Shown here piece by piece: positions 1-5,131 of a DNA stretch of 6,850 nt. The stretch's first letter is position 1; each line of letters begins with the position of its first letter. The stretch is from Bacillota bacterium (GTDB taxonomy: Bacteria > Bacillota > Clostridia > Oscillospirales > Acutalibacteraceae), in assembly GCA_023415895.1 (NCBI GenBank), contig JAEZJA010000080.1, positions 1 to 6,850 on the forward strand. The letters run 5' to 3'. The notes under the pieces are model-generated. The model did no database searches. It saw only the letters and a program-made list of their open reading frames with translations, and was not told the origin of the DNA. A program made the translations under genes and the position numbers.

Positions 1-76
1 GACTCGACTCTTTGAGCTGCCGGATAAGTAGGAGCATGGTTTCGCCCGGTTCATAGGCAGGAATCAAAACCGTCAT
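1..76 (-). CDS. Putative family 2 glycosyltransferase, N-terminal fragment (cut by window edge)
   Basis: Only the first 25 codons are visible, reading MTVLIPAYEPGETMLLLIRQL then KESS, before the window ends. A hydrophobic first strand followed by PAYEP and an amphipathic helix is the usual opening of GT-A fold (family 2) glycosyltransferases, where VIIPAYN leads into the nucleotide-sugar binding site. That would make it a cytoplasmic or membrane-associated enzyme transferring sugars in cell-surface polysaccharide synthesis, but the acceptor and donor cannot be told from this fragment. The ATG at 76 is chosen because GAGAGGA at 94-88 lies 11 bases upstream. A nearer ATG at 83 opens a different frame that stops after ten codons. 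The gene lies beyond the tuf terminator, so it is probably a separate transcription unit. I see no convincing promoter for it. The family call rests on 25 residues and is moderate at best. Confidence 0.55.
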   Translation of the reverse strand, partial: MTVLIPAYEPGETMLLLIRQLKESS

Positions 77-267
77 ACGACATCCGTTCCTCTCTCGAAT
101 CAGAAGCGTTGGTTGTTTGTTCACACCTTATTGTAAAAGGGAATTTTGTATTCTATGTGAAAACTTCTTAAAACAACTTTGCCCTTATTGACTTTTGAGG
201 GATTCTACCCTCTAGACGAGCGCTCCCAATCTCGAAAACTTGCATCGCATAGCGGTATATACGCAAA
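77..267. other. Non-coding spacer between the str operon terminator and the next gene
   Basis: This AT-rich stretch separates the tuf terminator from the glycosyltransferase start. I see no credible gene on either strand. A short inverted repeat (GAGGG/CCCTC, 197-212) has only five pairs and no following U-run. Promoter-like hexamers on the minus strand (TTCACA at about 137-142, TACAAT at about 111-118) are 20 bases apart, too far for a good sigma-A promoter. A promoter for the downstream gene is expected here but cannot be fixed from the sequence. Confidence 0.6.
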
Positions 268-297
268 AAGTCCCTCCTGCTTTTGCAGGAGGGACTT
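265..297 (-). terminator. Intrinsic (Rho-independent) terminator of the str operon after tuf
   Basis: On the minus strand a perfect 13-bp stem (arms 297-285 and 280-268) closes a UUUU tetraloop (284-281) and is followed by five T residues (269-265; the last two are also the base of the stem). The stem core is GC-rich (GUCCCUCCUGC against GCAGGAGGGAC). It starts 19 bases past the tuf stop codon. This is a textbook intrinsic terminator, and it marks the end of the operon. It separates tuf from the downstream gene, unlike organisms in which tuf is followed closely by the S10 operon. Confidence 0.96.
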
Positions 298-316
298 AAA
301 TCCGTTAGTGGATTTC

Positions 317-1519
317 TCAGGTGTTGATGCTGGTTACAACGCCGGAACCGACCGTACGGCCGCCTTCACGGATAGCGAAACGCAGACCTTCTTCGATAGC
401 AATCGGAGTGATCAGTTCGACATCCATCTCGACGTTATCGCCAGGCATGCACATCTCAATGCCTTCGGGTAGCTCAACGACACCCGTAACGTCGGTGGTG
501 CGGAAATAGAACTGGGGACGATAGTTGTTGAAGAACGGCGTATGACGGCCGCCTTCTTCCTTGGAAAGGACATACACCTTGCCATGGAACTTGGTATGCG
601 GATTGATGGAGCCGGGTTTGCACAGAACCTGGCCGCGCTCGATATCCGTTCTCTGAACGCCACGCAGCAGGGCGCCGATGTTATCGCCGGCCTCCGCGTA
701 GTCAAGCAGCTTGCGGAACATTTCGATACCCGTAACAACCGTCTTCTTCCTTTCCTCGGAAAGGCCGACAATCTCGACTTCTTCGGACATCTTCAGCTGG
801 CCACGCTCCACACGGCCGGTAGCGACAGTGCCGCGTCCGGTGATGGTGAACACGTCTTCAACAGGCATCAGGAAGGGCAGGTTGGTGGTACGTTCCGGCG
901 TCGGAATGTAGTCGTCAACAGCCTTCATCAGCTCGATAATGGGAGCATACTCAGGTGCATTCTCGTCCTTGGAGGTGGACTCCAGAGCCTTAAGCGCAGA
1001 ACCCTTCACGATGGGGGTATCGTCACCCGGGAAGTCATACTCATTGAGCAGCTCACGGATTTCCATTTCGACAAGCTCAAGCAGCTCGGGATCGTCGACT
1101 TGGTCAACCTTGTTCATGAATACAACAATATAAGGAACACCCACCTGACGGGAGAGCAGGATATGCTCACGGGTCTGGGGCATGGGGCCGTCAGCGGCAG
1201 ACACAACCAGAATGGCGCCGTCCATCTGAGCAGCACCGGTGATCATGTTCTTGACATAGTCCGCATGGCCAGGGCAGTCAACGTGAGCATAGTGACGGTT
1301 TTCCGTCTGATACTCAACGTGAGAGGTGTTGATTGTGATACCGCGAGCTCTCTCTTCAGGAGCCTTATCGATATTCGCATAATCAACGAATTCCGCTTCA
1401 CCCTTGAGGTTGAGAACCTTGGTGATCGCAGCCGTCAGAGTGGTCTTACCATGGTCAACGTGGCCAATGGTACCAATGTTCACGTGGGGCTTGCTTCTTT
1501 CAAACTTTGCCTTTGCCAT
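317..1519 (-). CDS. tuf: Elongation factor Tu (EF-Tu)
   Basis: EF-Tu is the GTPase that carries aminoacyl-tRNA to the ribosomal A site. The 400-residue protein is full length for the family. The G domain shows the P-loop GHVDHGKT (residues 19-26), switch I with RGITI (59-63), DCPGH (81-85) with the catalytic histidine 85, NKVD (136-139) and SAL (174-176). Domain 2 starts near residue 210 ([27 protein letters not shown]) and domain 3 ends with the usual [13 protein letters not shown]. The ATG at 1519 is preceded by AAGGAGG (1534-1528) with an 8-base gap. It is the last gene of the str operon: fusA ends 103 bases upstream and the terminator lies just downstream. Its own promoter (1616-1588) in the fusA-tuf gap would allow the large excess of EF-Tu over EF-G that cells need. 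Nothing in the protein looks broken or unusual. Confidence 0.99.
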   Translation of the reverse strand: MAKAKFERSKPHVNIGTIGHVDHGKTTLTAAITKVLNLKGEAEFVDYANIDKAPEERARGITINTSHVEYQTENRHYAHVDCPGHADYVKNMITGAAQMDGAILVVSAADGPMPQTREHILLSRQVGVPYIVVFMNKVDQVDDPELLELVEMEIRELLNEYDFPGDDTPIVKGSALKALESTSKDENAPEYAPIIELMKAVDDYIPTPERTTNLPFLMPVEDVFTITGRGTVATGRVERGQLKMSEEVEIVGLSEERKKTVVTGIEMFRKLLDYAEAGDNIGALLRGVQRTDIERGQVLCKPGSINPHTKFHGKVYVLSKEEGGRHTPFFNNYRPQFYFRTTDVTGVVELPEGIEMCMPGDNVEMDVELITPIAIEEGLRFAIREGGRTVGSGVVTSINT

Positions 1520-1555
1520 TGGAATTTCCTCCTTTTATTATAACAGTTATCATTT

Positions 1556-1569
1556 TTGCATTCCTGCAA
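1556..1569 (-). other. Small GNRA-type hairpin in the tuf 5' leader
   Basis: In the tuf mRNA leader UUGCA (1569-1565) pairs with UGCAA (1560-1556) across a GGAA loop, which is a stable GNRA tetraloop. The stem is only five pairs and no U-run follows, so it is not a terminator. It may stabilise or process the leader, or may be chance. Confidence 0.3.
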
Positions 1570-1573
1570 TAAC

Positions 1574-1613
1574 AAACCTATGGTAGCATTTTATCAAGTT
1601 GTCCCATAGATTT
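1574..1613 (-). promoter_or_regulatory. Dyad/hairpin spanning the tuf promoter
   Basis: AAATCTATGG (1613-1604) and CCATAGGTTT (1583-1574) on the minus strand are inverted copies, matching at nine of ten positions with the tenth able to form a G-U pair in RNA. They flank a 20-base loop. The loop holds the -10 hexamer, the upstream arm overlaps three bases of the -35, and the downstream arm covers the expected start site. It could be an operator, or a hairpin present only in transcripts reading through from fusA, where it could serve as a processing site. No function is proven. Confidence 0.5.
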
Positions 1614-1616
1614 CAA
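1588..1616 (-). promoter_or_regulatory. Internal sigma-A promoter driving tuf
   Basis: On the minus strand TTGAAA (1616-1611, five of six to TTGACA) is followed after exactly 17 bases by TAAAAT (1593-1588, five of six to TATAAT). The -35 begins just seven bases beyond the fusA stop codon. Transcription would start near 1581, giving a leader of about 62 bases that includes the tuf ribosome binding site. Separate tuf promoters are known in other bacteria and account for EF-Tu abundance. Assignment to this site is inferred from spacing and match alone. Confidence 0.75.
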
Positions 1617-1622
1617 TAGTTT

Positions 1623-3707
1623 TTAGTCTTCTTTCTTCGAACGCTTAGAAATAATGGTTTCGGCCACATTCTTCGGCAGATCGGAATAATGACTGGGCTC
1701 CATAACGTACTGTCCGCGTCCCTGTGTGCGCGAACGAAGATCGGTCGCGTAGCCGAACATCTCGGACAGAGGAACCATGGCACGGATCTGCTGGGCACCG
1801 TTGAGCGCTTCCATGCCCTGCATCAGACCGCGGCGGGAGTTGATATCCCCGATAACATCGCCCATATACTCCTCAGGCACGGTCACAACAACCTTCATGA
1901 TCGGCTCGAGCAGCACAGGATCGGCTTTGCGCATGGCCTCCTTGAAGGCCATAGAACCGGCAATCTTAAAGGCCATCTCTGAAGAGTCGACCTCGTGATA
2001 CGAACCGTCGTAAAGCGTAACCTTGACATCGACAACCGGATAACCGGCCATCACACCCGACATCATCGCACCCTGGATACCGGAATCAACGGCAGGAATA
2101 TACTCCTTCGGGATGGCGCCGCCCACAACCGCGTTGACGAACTCGTAACCCTTACCGGTTTCGTTCGGCTCCACGCGGATCTTGACGTGACCATACTGGC
2201 CGCGGCCGCCCGACTGACGAGCATACTTGTTATCCACATCGGCATTCTTGCGGATGGTTTCCTTATAGGCAACCTGCGGAGCGCCGACGTTGGCTTCCAC
2301 CTTGAATTCACGAAGCAGACGGTCAACGATGATCTCCAGATGGAGCTCGCCCATACCGGCGATAATGGTCTGACCGGTTTCTTCATCGGTATAGGTTTTA
2401 AAGGTGGGATCCTCTTCCGCCAGCTTGGCCAGCGCGAGGCCCATCTTTTCCTGACCGGCCTTGGTCTTGGGTTCGATGGCTACGCGGATAACCGGCTCGG
2501 GGAACTCCATGGATTCGAGAACAACGGGGTTCTTTTCATCACACAGCGTATCGCCCGTCGTCGTGTTCTTGAGACCGACAGCGGCGGCAATGTCGCCGGC
2601 ATATACGGTATCAATATCCTGACGATGATTGGCGTGCATCTGCAGGATACGGCCCAGACGCTCGGTGTTGTCCTTGCAGGAATTGTACACCATAGAGCCG
2701 GCGTTAACCGTTCCGGAATACACGCGGAAGAAGCACAGCTTTCCGACGAAGGGATCGGTAGCAATCTTGAATGCCAGAGCCGCGAAAGGCTCGCTATCCG
2801 AGGAATGCCGCAACACCTCTTCATCGGTGTCGGGGTTGACGCCCTTAATCGAAGGAATATCCGTCGGAGCAGGCATATACTCGATGATGGCATCCAACAG
2901 CTTTTGTACGCCCTTGTTGCGATAGGACGTGCCGCACACAACCGGCACCATCTGGTTGGCGATCGTGGCCTTGCGGATACAAGTCTTGATCTCATCGATC
3001 GTCAGCTCTTCACCGGCAAAGTATTTTTCCATCAGTGCATCGTCTTGCTCGGCAACGGCTTCAACCAGTGCCTCATGGTACTCCTTCGCCTTGTCCAGCA
3101 TATCCGCGGGAATGTCTTCGCAGCGGATATCCTTGCCCACATCGTCATAATAGACATAGGCCTTCATCTCCACGAGGTCGATGATGCCCCGGAAGGTATC
3201 CTCGGCGCCAATGGGGAGCTGGATGGGATCAGCGTTGCACTTCAGACGCTCTTTCATCATGTCGACGACACGATAGAAATCGGCGCCCATGATGTCCATC
3301 TTGTTGACATACGCCATACGGGGAACTTTGTATTCGTCAGCCTGACGCCAAACGGTTTCAGACTGCGGCTCGACACCGCCCTTGGCACAGAAGACCGTCA
3401 CCGATCCGTCGAGAACGCGCAATGAGCGCTCGACTTCGACCGTAAAGTCCACGTGACCGGGGGTGTCAATGATATTGATACGATGGTTTTTCCAGAAGCA
3501 CGTAGTCGCAGCAGAGGTAATGGTAATACCTCTTTCCTGCTCCTGCGCCATCCAGTCCATGGTTGCCGCACCGTCATGCACTTCACCGAGCTTATGATTA
3601 ATGCCGGTATAATACAGAATACGCTCGGTTGTCGTCGTTTTACCGGCGTCGATATGCGCCATGATACCGATATTTCTGGTAAGTTCCAAAGAAACTTGCC
3701 TTGCCAT
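1623..3707 (-). CDS. fusA: Elongation factor G (EF-G)
   Basis: EF-G is the GTPase that drives translocation of tRNA and mRNA on the ribosome and, with ribosome recycling factor, splits post-termination ribosomes. The protein has 694 residues, normal for the family. The G domain shows the P-loop AHIDAGKT (17-24), RGITI (59-63), DTPGH (81-85), NKMD (135-138) and the G5 region CGTSYRNKG (258-266). Domains II and III follow. Domain IV, which enters the decoding site, has its tip loop around YHEVDSSE with histidine 571. Domain V contains the conserved RRG and GYATDLRS motifs. The ATG at 3707 has AAGGAGG (3720-3714) six bases upstream. It sits 169 bases after rpsG, an unusually wide gap for this operon, and is followed by tuf after 103 bases. 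No truncation or frameshift is visible. Confidence 0.99.
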   Translation of the reverse strand: MARQVSLELTRNIGIMAHIDAGKTTTTERILYYTGINHKLGEVHDGAATMDWMAQEQERGITITSAATTCFWKNHRINIIDTPGHVDFTVEVERSLRVLDGSVTVFCAKGGVEPQSETVWRQADEYKVPRMAYVNKMDIMGADFYRVVDMMKERLKCNADPIQLPIGAEDTFRGIIDLVEMKAYVYYDDVGKDIRCEDIPADMLDKAKEYHEALVEAVAEQDDALMEKYFAGEELTIDEIKTCIRKATIANQMVPVVCGTSYRNKGVQKLLDAIIEYMPAPTDIPSIKGVNPDTDEEVLRHSSDSEPFAALAFKIATDPFVGKLCFFRVYSGTVNAGSMVYNSCKDNTERLGRILQMHANHRQDIDTVYAGDIAAAVGLKNTTTGDTLCDEKNPVVLESMEFPEPVIRVAIEPKTKAGQEKMGLALAKLAEEDPTFKTYTDEETGQTIIAGMGELHLEIIVDRLLREFKVEANVGAPQVAYKETIRKNADVDNKYARQSGGRGQYGHVKIRVEPNETGKGYEFVNAVVGGAIPKEYIPAVDSGIQGAMMSGVMAGYPVVDVKVTLYDGSYHEVDSSEMAFKIAGSMAFKEAMRKADPVLLEPIMKVVVTVPEEYMGDVIGDINSRRGLMQGMEALNGAQQIRAMVPLSEMFGYATDLRSRTQGRGQYVMEPSHYSDLPKNVAETIISKRSKKED

Positions 3708-3788
3708 AAATGTCCTCCTTCATCTTTCCTTATATAGACCGATACAACACAATCGCAGCGGCAGATGTCATACTGGCCGTATATAACC

Positions 3789-3832
3789 GGAGCCAACGCT
3801 GCTGCAGGGGTAGACCGTCGCGGCGTTGCTCC
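3789..3832 (-). promoter_or_regulatory. Strong hairpin in the rpsG-fusA spacer
   Basis: On the minus strand GGAGCAACGC (3832-3823) pairs with GCGTTGGCTCC (3799-3789) to give ten base pairs with a single bulged G at 3794, around a 23-base loop. There is no U-run, so it is not an intrinsic terminator. It lies about 80 bases before the fusA start. It may be an RNase processing site, a transcript stabiliser between rpsG and fusA, or a binding site for a regulatory protein. The function is inferred only from position. Confidence 0.55.
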
Positions 3833-3844
3833 ATTGGAAATGGC

Positions 3845-3877
3845 GGGCCGATAGCCCTGAGAGGGCCGCTATGGGCT
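3845..3877 (-). other. GC-rich structured tail directly after rpsG
   Basis: Immediately past the rpsG stop the minus strand can fold ATAG (3872-3869) with CTAT (3854-3851) and CCCT (3865-3862) with AGGG (3858-3855), with a 3-base bulge and a 3-base loop. A competing fold uses GCGG/CCGC further out (3869-3866 with 3846-3843). No U-run follows, so transcription is expected to continue into fusA. Confidence 0.35.
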
Positions 3878-4347
3878 TACCATCTGTAATGTGCAAACGC
3901 TCTGTTGGCCTCAGCCATTCTATGCGTATCTTCGCGTTTCTTAGCTGCGCCGCCGTTACCATTAATAGCATCCATGATCTCGCCTGCAAGGCGTTCTCTC
4001 ATAGTGCGCTCGGAACGGGCGCGGGAATACGCTGTCATCCAGCGCAGACCCAGAGTCTGACGGCGGTCGGGGCGAACCTCGATCGGCACCTGGTAGGTGG
4101 CACCACCGACACGGCGGGCTTTAACCTCCAGCAAAGGCATTACATTTTCCATTGCCTGCTCGAAAACCTCAAGGGGATCCTTGTCGGTCTTGTCACGGAT
4201 AATGTCAAAGGCGCCATAAACGATCTTTTGTGCAACGCCGCGCTTACCGTCAACCATAATATTGTTGATGAGTCTCGTTACCAGTTTGGAATTGTAAAGC
4301 GGGTCAGGCAAAACGTCACGTTTTGCAACGGAACCTCTTCTCGGCAC
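3877..4347 (-). CDS. rpsG: 30S ribosomal protein S7
   Basis: S7 binds the 3' major domain of 16S rRNA, nucleates assembly of the 30S head and lines the E-site mRNA channel. From the GTG at 4347 the protein is 156 residues, the standard bacterial length, and begins with the family-typical [20 protein letters not shown]. The signature around [13 protein letters not shown], the RNA-binding stretch [18 protein letters not shown], and the ending [20 protein letters not shown] are all intact. The GTG start is chosen because AAGGAGG (4362-4356) lies eight bases upstream and because the family starts at PRRG. An in-frame ATG at 4398 would add 17 residues with no homology, has no good binding site, and would include the real one inside the gene. 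It is the second gene of the str operon. In E. coli S7 represses its own operon by binding the rpsL-rpsG spacer, and the structured 152-base spacer here would be the equivalent place. Confidence 0.98.
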   Translation of the reverse strand: MPRRGSVAKRDVLPDPLYNSKLVTRLINNIMVDGKRGVAQKIVYGAFDIIRDKTDKDPLEVFEQAMENVMPLLEVKARRVGGATYQVPIEVRPDRRQTLGLRWMTAYSRARSERTMRERLAGEIMDAINGNGGAAKKREDTHRMAEANRAFAHYRW

Positions 4348-4355
4348 TTTACTTC

Positions 4356-4362
4356 CCTCCTT
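4356..4362 (-). promoter_or_regulatory. Ribosome binding site that fixes the GTG start of rpsG
   Basis: AAGGAGG lies eight bases before the GTG at 4347. Its position excludes the longer reading from the ATG at 4398. Confidence 0.93.
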
Positions 4363-4379
4363 CATAAAGATGATATCAT

Positions 4380-4439
4380 AGGTACTCGAAAGTGACATAC
4401 TCCCGTTGGCCGATATAGACGTACCTTTCCATAAACGTC
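4380..4439 (-). promoter_or_regulatory. Two competing hairpins upstream of rpsG, candidate S7 control site
   Basis: In the minus-strand transcript, hairpin A pairs GACGU (4439-4435) with ACGUC (4422-4418) over a 12-base loop. Hairpin B pairs AGGUAC (4426-4421) with GUACCU (4385-4380) over a 35-base loop. The two share bases 4421-4422, so both cannot form completely. Hairpin B ends 17 bases before the rpsG ribosome binding site. In E. coli the S12-S7 spacer is the known target of S7 autoregulation. That this one works likewise is inference. Confidence 0.4.
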
Positions 4440-4440
4440 A

Positions 4441-4499
4441 GGTTTTGCTTGCCCCGTAGTATATAGAAATGCCGCTATATAGCCGCTGTTAAACATGTC
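4441..4499 (-). other. Upstream half of the rpsL-rpsG spacer
   Basis: After the rpsL stop the minus strand carries a direct repeat AGCGGC-TATAT-AGCGGC overlapping the palindrome GCTATATAGC. A seven-pair inverted repeat (TATATAG/CTATATA, loop of eight) lies at about 4460-4481. A TATACT near 4457-4462 resembles a -10 but has no matching -35. No reading frame is credible here. Confidence 0.35.
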
Positions 4500-4931
4500 T
4501 TACTTTTTCTTGGCCACTCCGGCCTTGGGACGCTTCGCACCATACTTGGAGCGCGCCTGCATTCTCTTCGCAACGCCCTGGGCATCGAGGGTTCCGCGAA
4601 CGATGTGATAACGCACACCAGGCAGATCCTTGACACGGCCGCCACGAATCAGAACGACGCTGTGTTCCTGCAGGTTGTGACCTTCACCCGGAATATACGA
4701 AGTCACTTCAATGCCGTTGGACAGACGCACACGGGCGACCTTCCGCAGAGCAGAGTTCGGCTTCTTCGGGGTGGACGTTTTAACCGCCGTGCAAACACCA
4801 CGCTTTTGAGGAGAATCCTGATCGATCGGAATACGCTTTTTGGAGTTCCAGCCTTTCAAAAGAGCAGGAGCCTTCGCCTTCTTCTCGATTTCCTCGCGTC
4901 CTTTACGTACGAGCTGATTAAAGGTTGGCAA
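4500..4931 (-). CDS. rpsL: 30S ribosomal protein S12
   Basis: S12 sits at the decoding centre of the small subunit and helps control accuracy of tRNA selection. From the TTG at 4931 it has 143 residues, starting [13 protein letters not shown]. The stretch [22 protein letters not shown] contains the extra segment found in Gram-positive S12 and absent from E. coli. The universal [10 protein letters not shown] (55-64) and [27 protein letters not shown] (83-109) are intact. Lys56 and Lys101 correspond to E. coli Lys42 and Lys87, the classic streptomycin-resistance positions, and both are wild type. Asp102 is the equivalent of the methylthiolated Asp88. The TTG start is supported by AGGAGGT (4945-4939) seven bases upstream and by the family N-terminus. 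There is no in-frame ATG nearby. It is the first gene of the str operon, behind its own promoter at 5062-5033. Confidence 0.98.
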   Translation of the reverse strand: MPTFNQLVRKGREEIEKKAKAPALLKGWNSKKRIPIDQDSPQKRGVCTAVKTSTPKKPNSALRKVARVRLSNGIEVTSYIPGEGHNLQEHSVVLIRGGRVKDLPGVRYHIVRGTLDAQGVAKRMQARSKYGAKRPKAGVAKKK

Positions 4932-4938
4932 TAATAAC

Positions 4939-4945
4939 ACCTCCT
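4939..4945 (-). promoter_or_regulatory. Ribosome binding site that fixes the TTG start of rpsL
   Basis: AGGAGGT lies seven bases before the TTG at 4931. The alternative GTG at 4940 overlaps it, and a TTG at 4967 lies upstream of it next to the leader hairpin, so neither is plausible. Confidence 0.92.
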
Positions 4946-4967
4946 GTTTGTAGAATAGTATCTTCAA

Positions 4968-4987
4968 AGGGTGGAATTATCCACCCT
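4968..4987 (-). promoter_or_regulatory. Hairpin in the rpsL leader
   Basis: AGGGTGGA (4987-4980) and TCCACCCT (4975-4968) form a perfect 8-bp stem around a four-base loop. It is followed by only three U residues, so a full intrinsic terminator is unlikely. It lies about 40 bases into the roughly 96-base leader and 22 bases before the ribosome binding site. It could be a partial attenuator, a pause site, a 5' stabiliser or a protein-binding hairpin. Confidence 0.6.
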
Positions 4988-4994
4988 ATCGAAG

Positions 4995-5023
4995 CAAAAA
5001 ATAAAATGAATGCAAAAGCATCA
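4995..5023 (-). promoter_or_regulatory. Weak hairpin plus U-rich run at the start of the rpsL leader
   Basis: Just after the expected start site AUGC (5021-5018) pairs with GCAU (5013-5010) around UUUU, extendable by two pairs past a bulge. It is followed by UUUUA and then a run of six U. The stem is too weak for confident termination, but the arrangement resembles an inefficient promoter-proximal terminator. Confidence 0.25.
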
Positions 5024-5032
5024 CAAGTAGTT

Positions 5033-5062
5033 ATAATACCACGGGAATTCCGGCTTTGTCAA
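5033..5062 (-). promoter_or_regulatory. Main sigma-A promoter of the str operon
   Basis: On the minus strand a perfect -35 TTGACA (5062-5057) is followed after 18 bases by TATTAT (5038-5033, five of six). A TG dinucleotide one base ahead of the -10 adds extended -10 character. Transcription should begin near 5027, giving a leader of about 96 bases before rpsL. This is the best promoter in the window, as expected for an operon expressed at very high level. Confidence 0.9.
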
Positions 5063-5116
5063 GGGATGTTCTCAATATACGGGCAATAGTATTCCCCATT
5101 TTATGAAAAACATCCC
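5063..5116 (-). promoter_or_regulatory. Inverted arms and operator-like dyad between rpoC and the str promoter
   Basis: GGGATGTT (5116-5109) and AACATCCC (5070-5063) on the minus strand are perfect 8-base inverted copies separated by 38 bases. The downstream arm abuts the -35 hexamer. Inside the loop lies a 17-base dyad (5081-5097, GGG-C-AATA-G-TATT-C-CCC on the plus strand) symmetric at seven of eight pairs. No U-run follows either arm, so this is not an intrinsic rpoC terminator. A regulator site or a weak transcript-end structure is possible. Confidence 0.4.
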
Positions 5117-5131
5117 CAACAGGCCTTCAAA

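Noticed and set aside
197..212. GAGGG/CCCTC inverted repeat in the tuf downstream spacer
   Set aside because: It has only five pairs and no U-run on either strand, so it is not supported as a second terminator.
1537..1542. Perfect TATAAT on the minus strand before tuf
   Set aside because: There is no -35 at 16-19 bases, and transcription would start at the ribosome binding site, leaving no usable leader.
542..1543. Long open frame on the plus strand opposite tuf
   Set aside because: It is antisense to a certain EF-Tu gene, shows no recognisable domain, and is a by-product of the codon bias of tuf.
1995..3425. 476-codon open frame on the plus strand opposite fusA
   Set aside because: Antisense to EF-G, with no ribosome binding site and a composition (many Ile, Leu, His, Arg, Gly) that mirrors the complement of the EF-G codons.
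3731..3788. TATATA-rich sites before fusA as a fusA promoter
   Set aside because: No -35 hexamer at suitable spacing; the best pair (TTGGCT/18/TATGAC) matches only four of six at each box.
4348..4398. Upstream ATG start for rpsG adding 17 residues
   Set aside because: It has no ribosome binding site, and the added residues are not part of the S7 family. The GTG at 4347 has an ideal site.
4932..4967. Upstream TTG start for rpsL adding 12 residues
   Set aside because: It borders the leader hairpin, would contain the true ribosome binding site inside the gene, and adds sequence foreign to S12.
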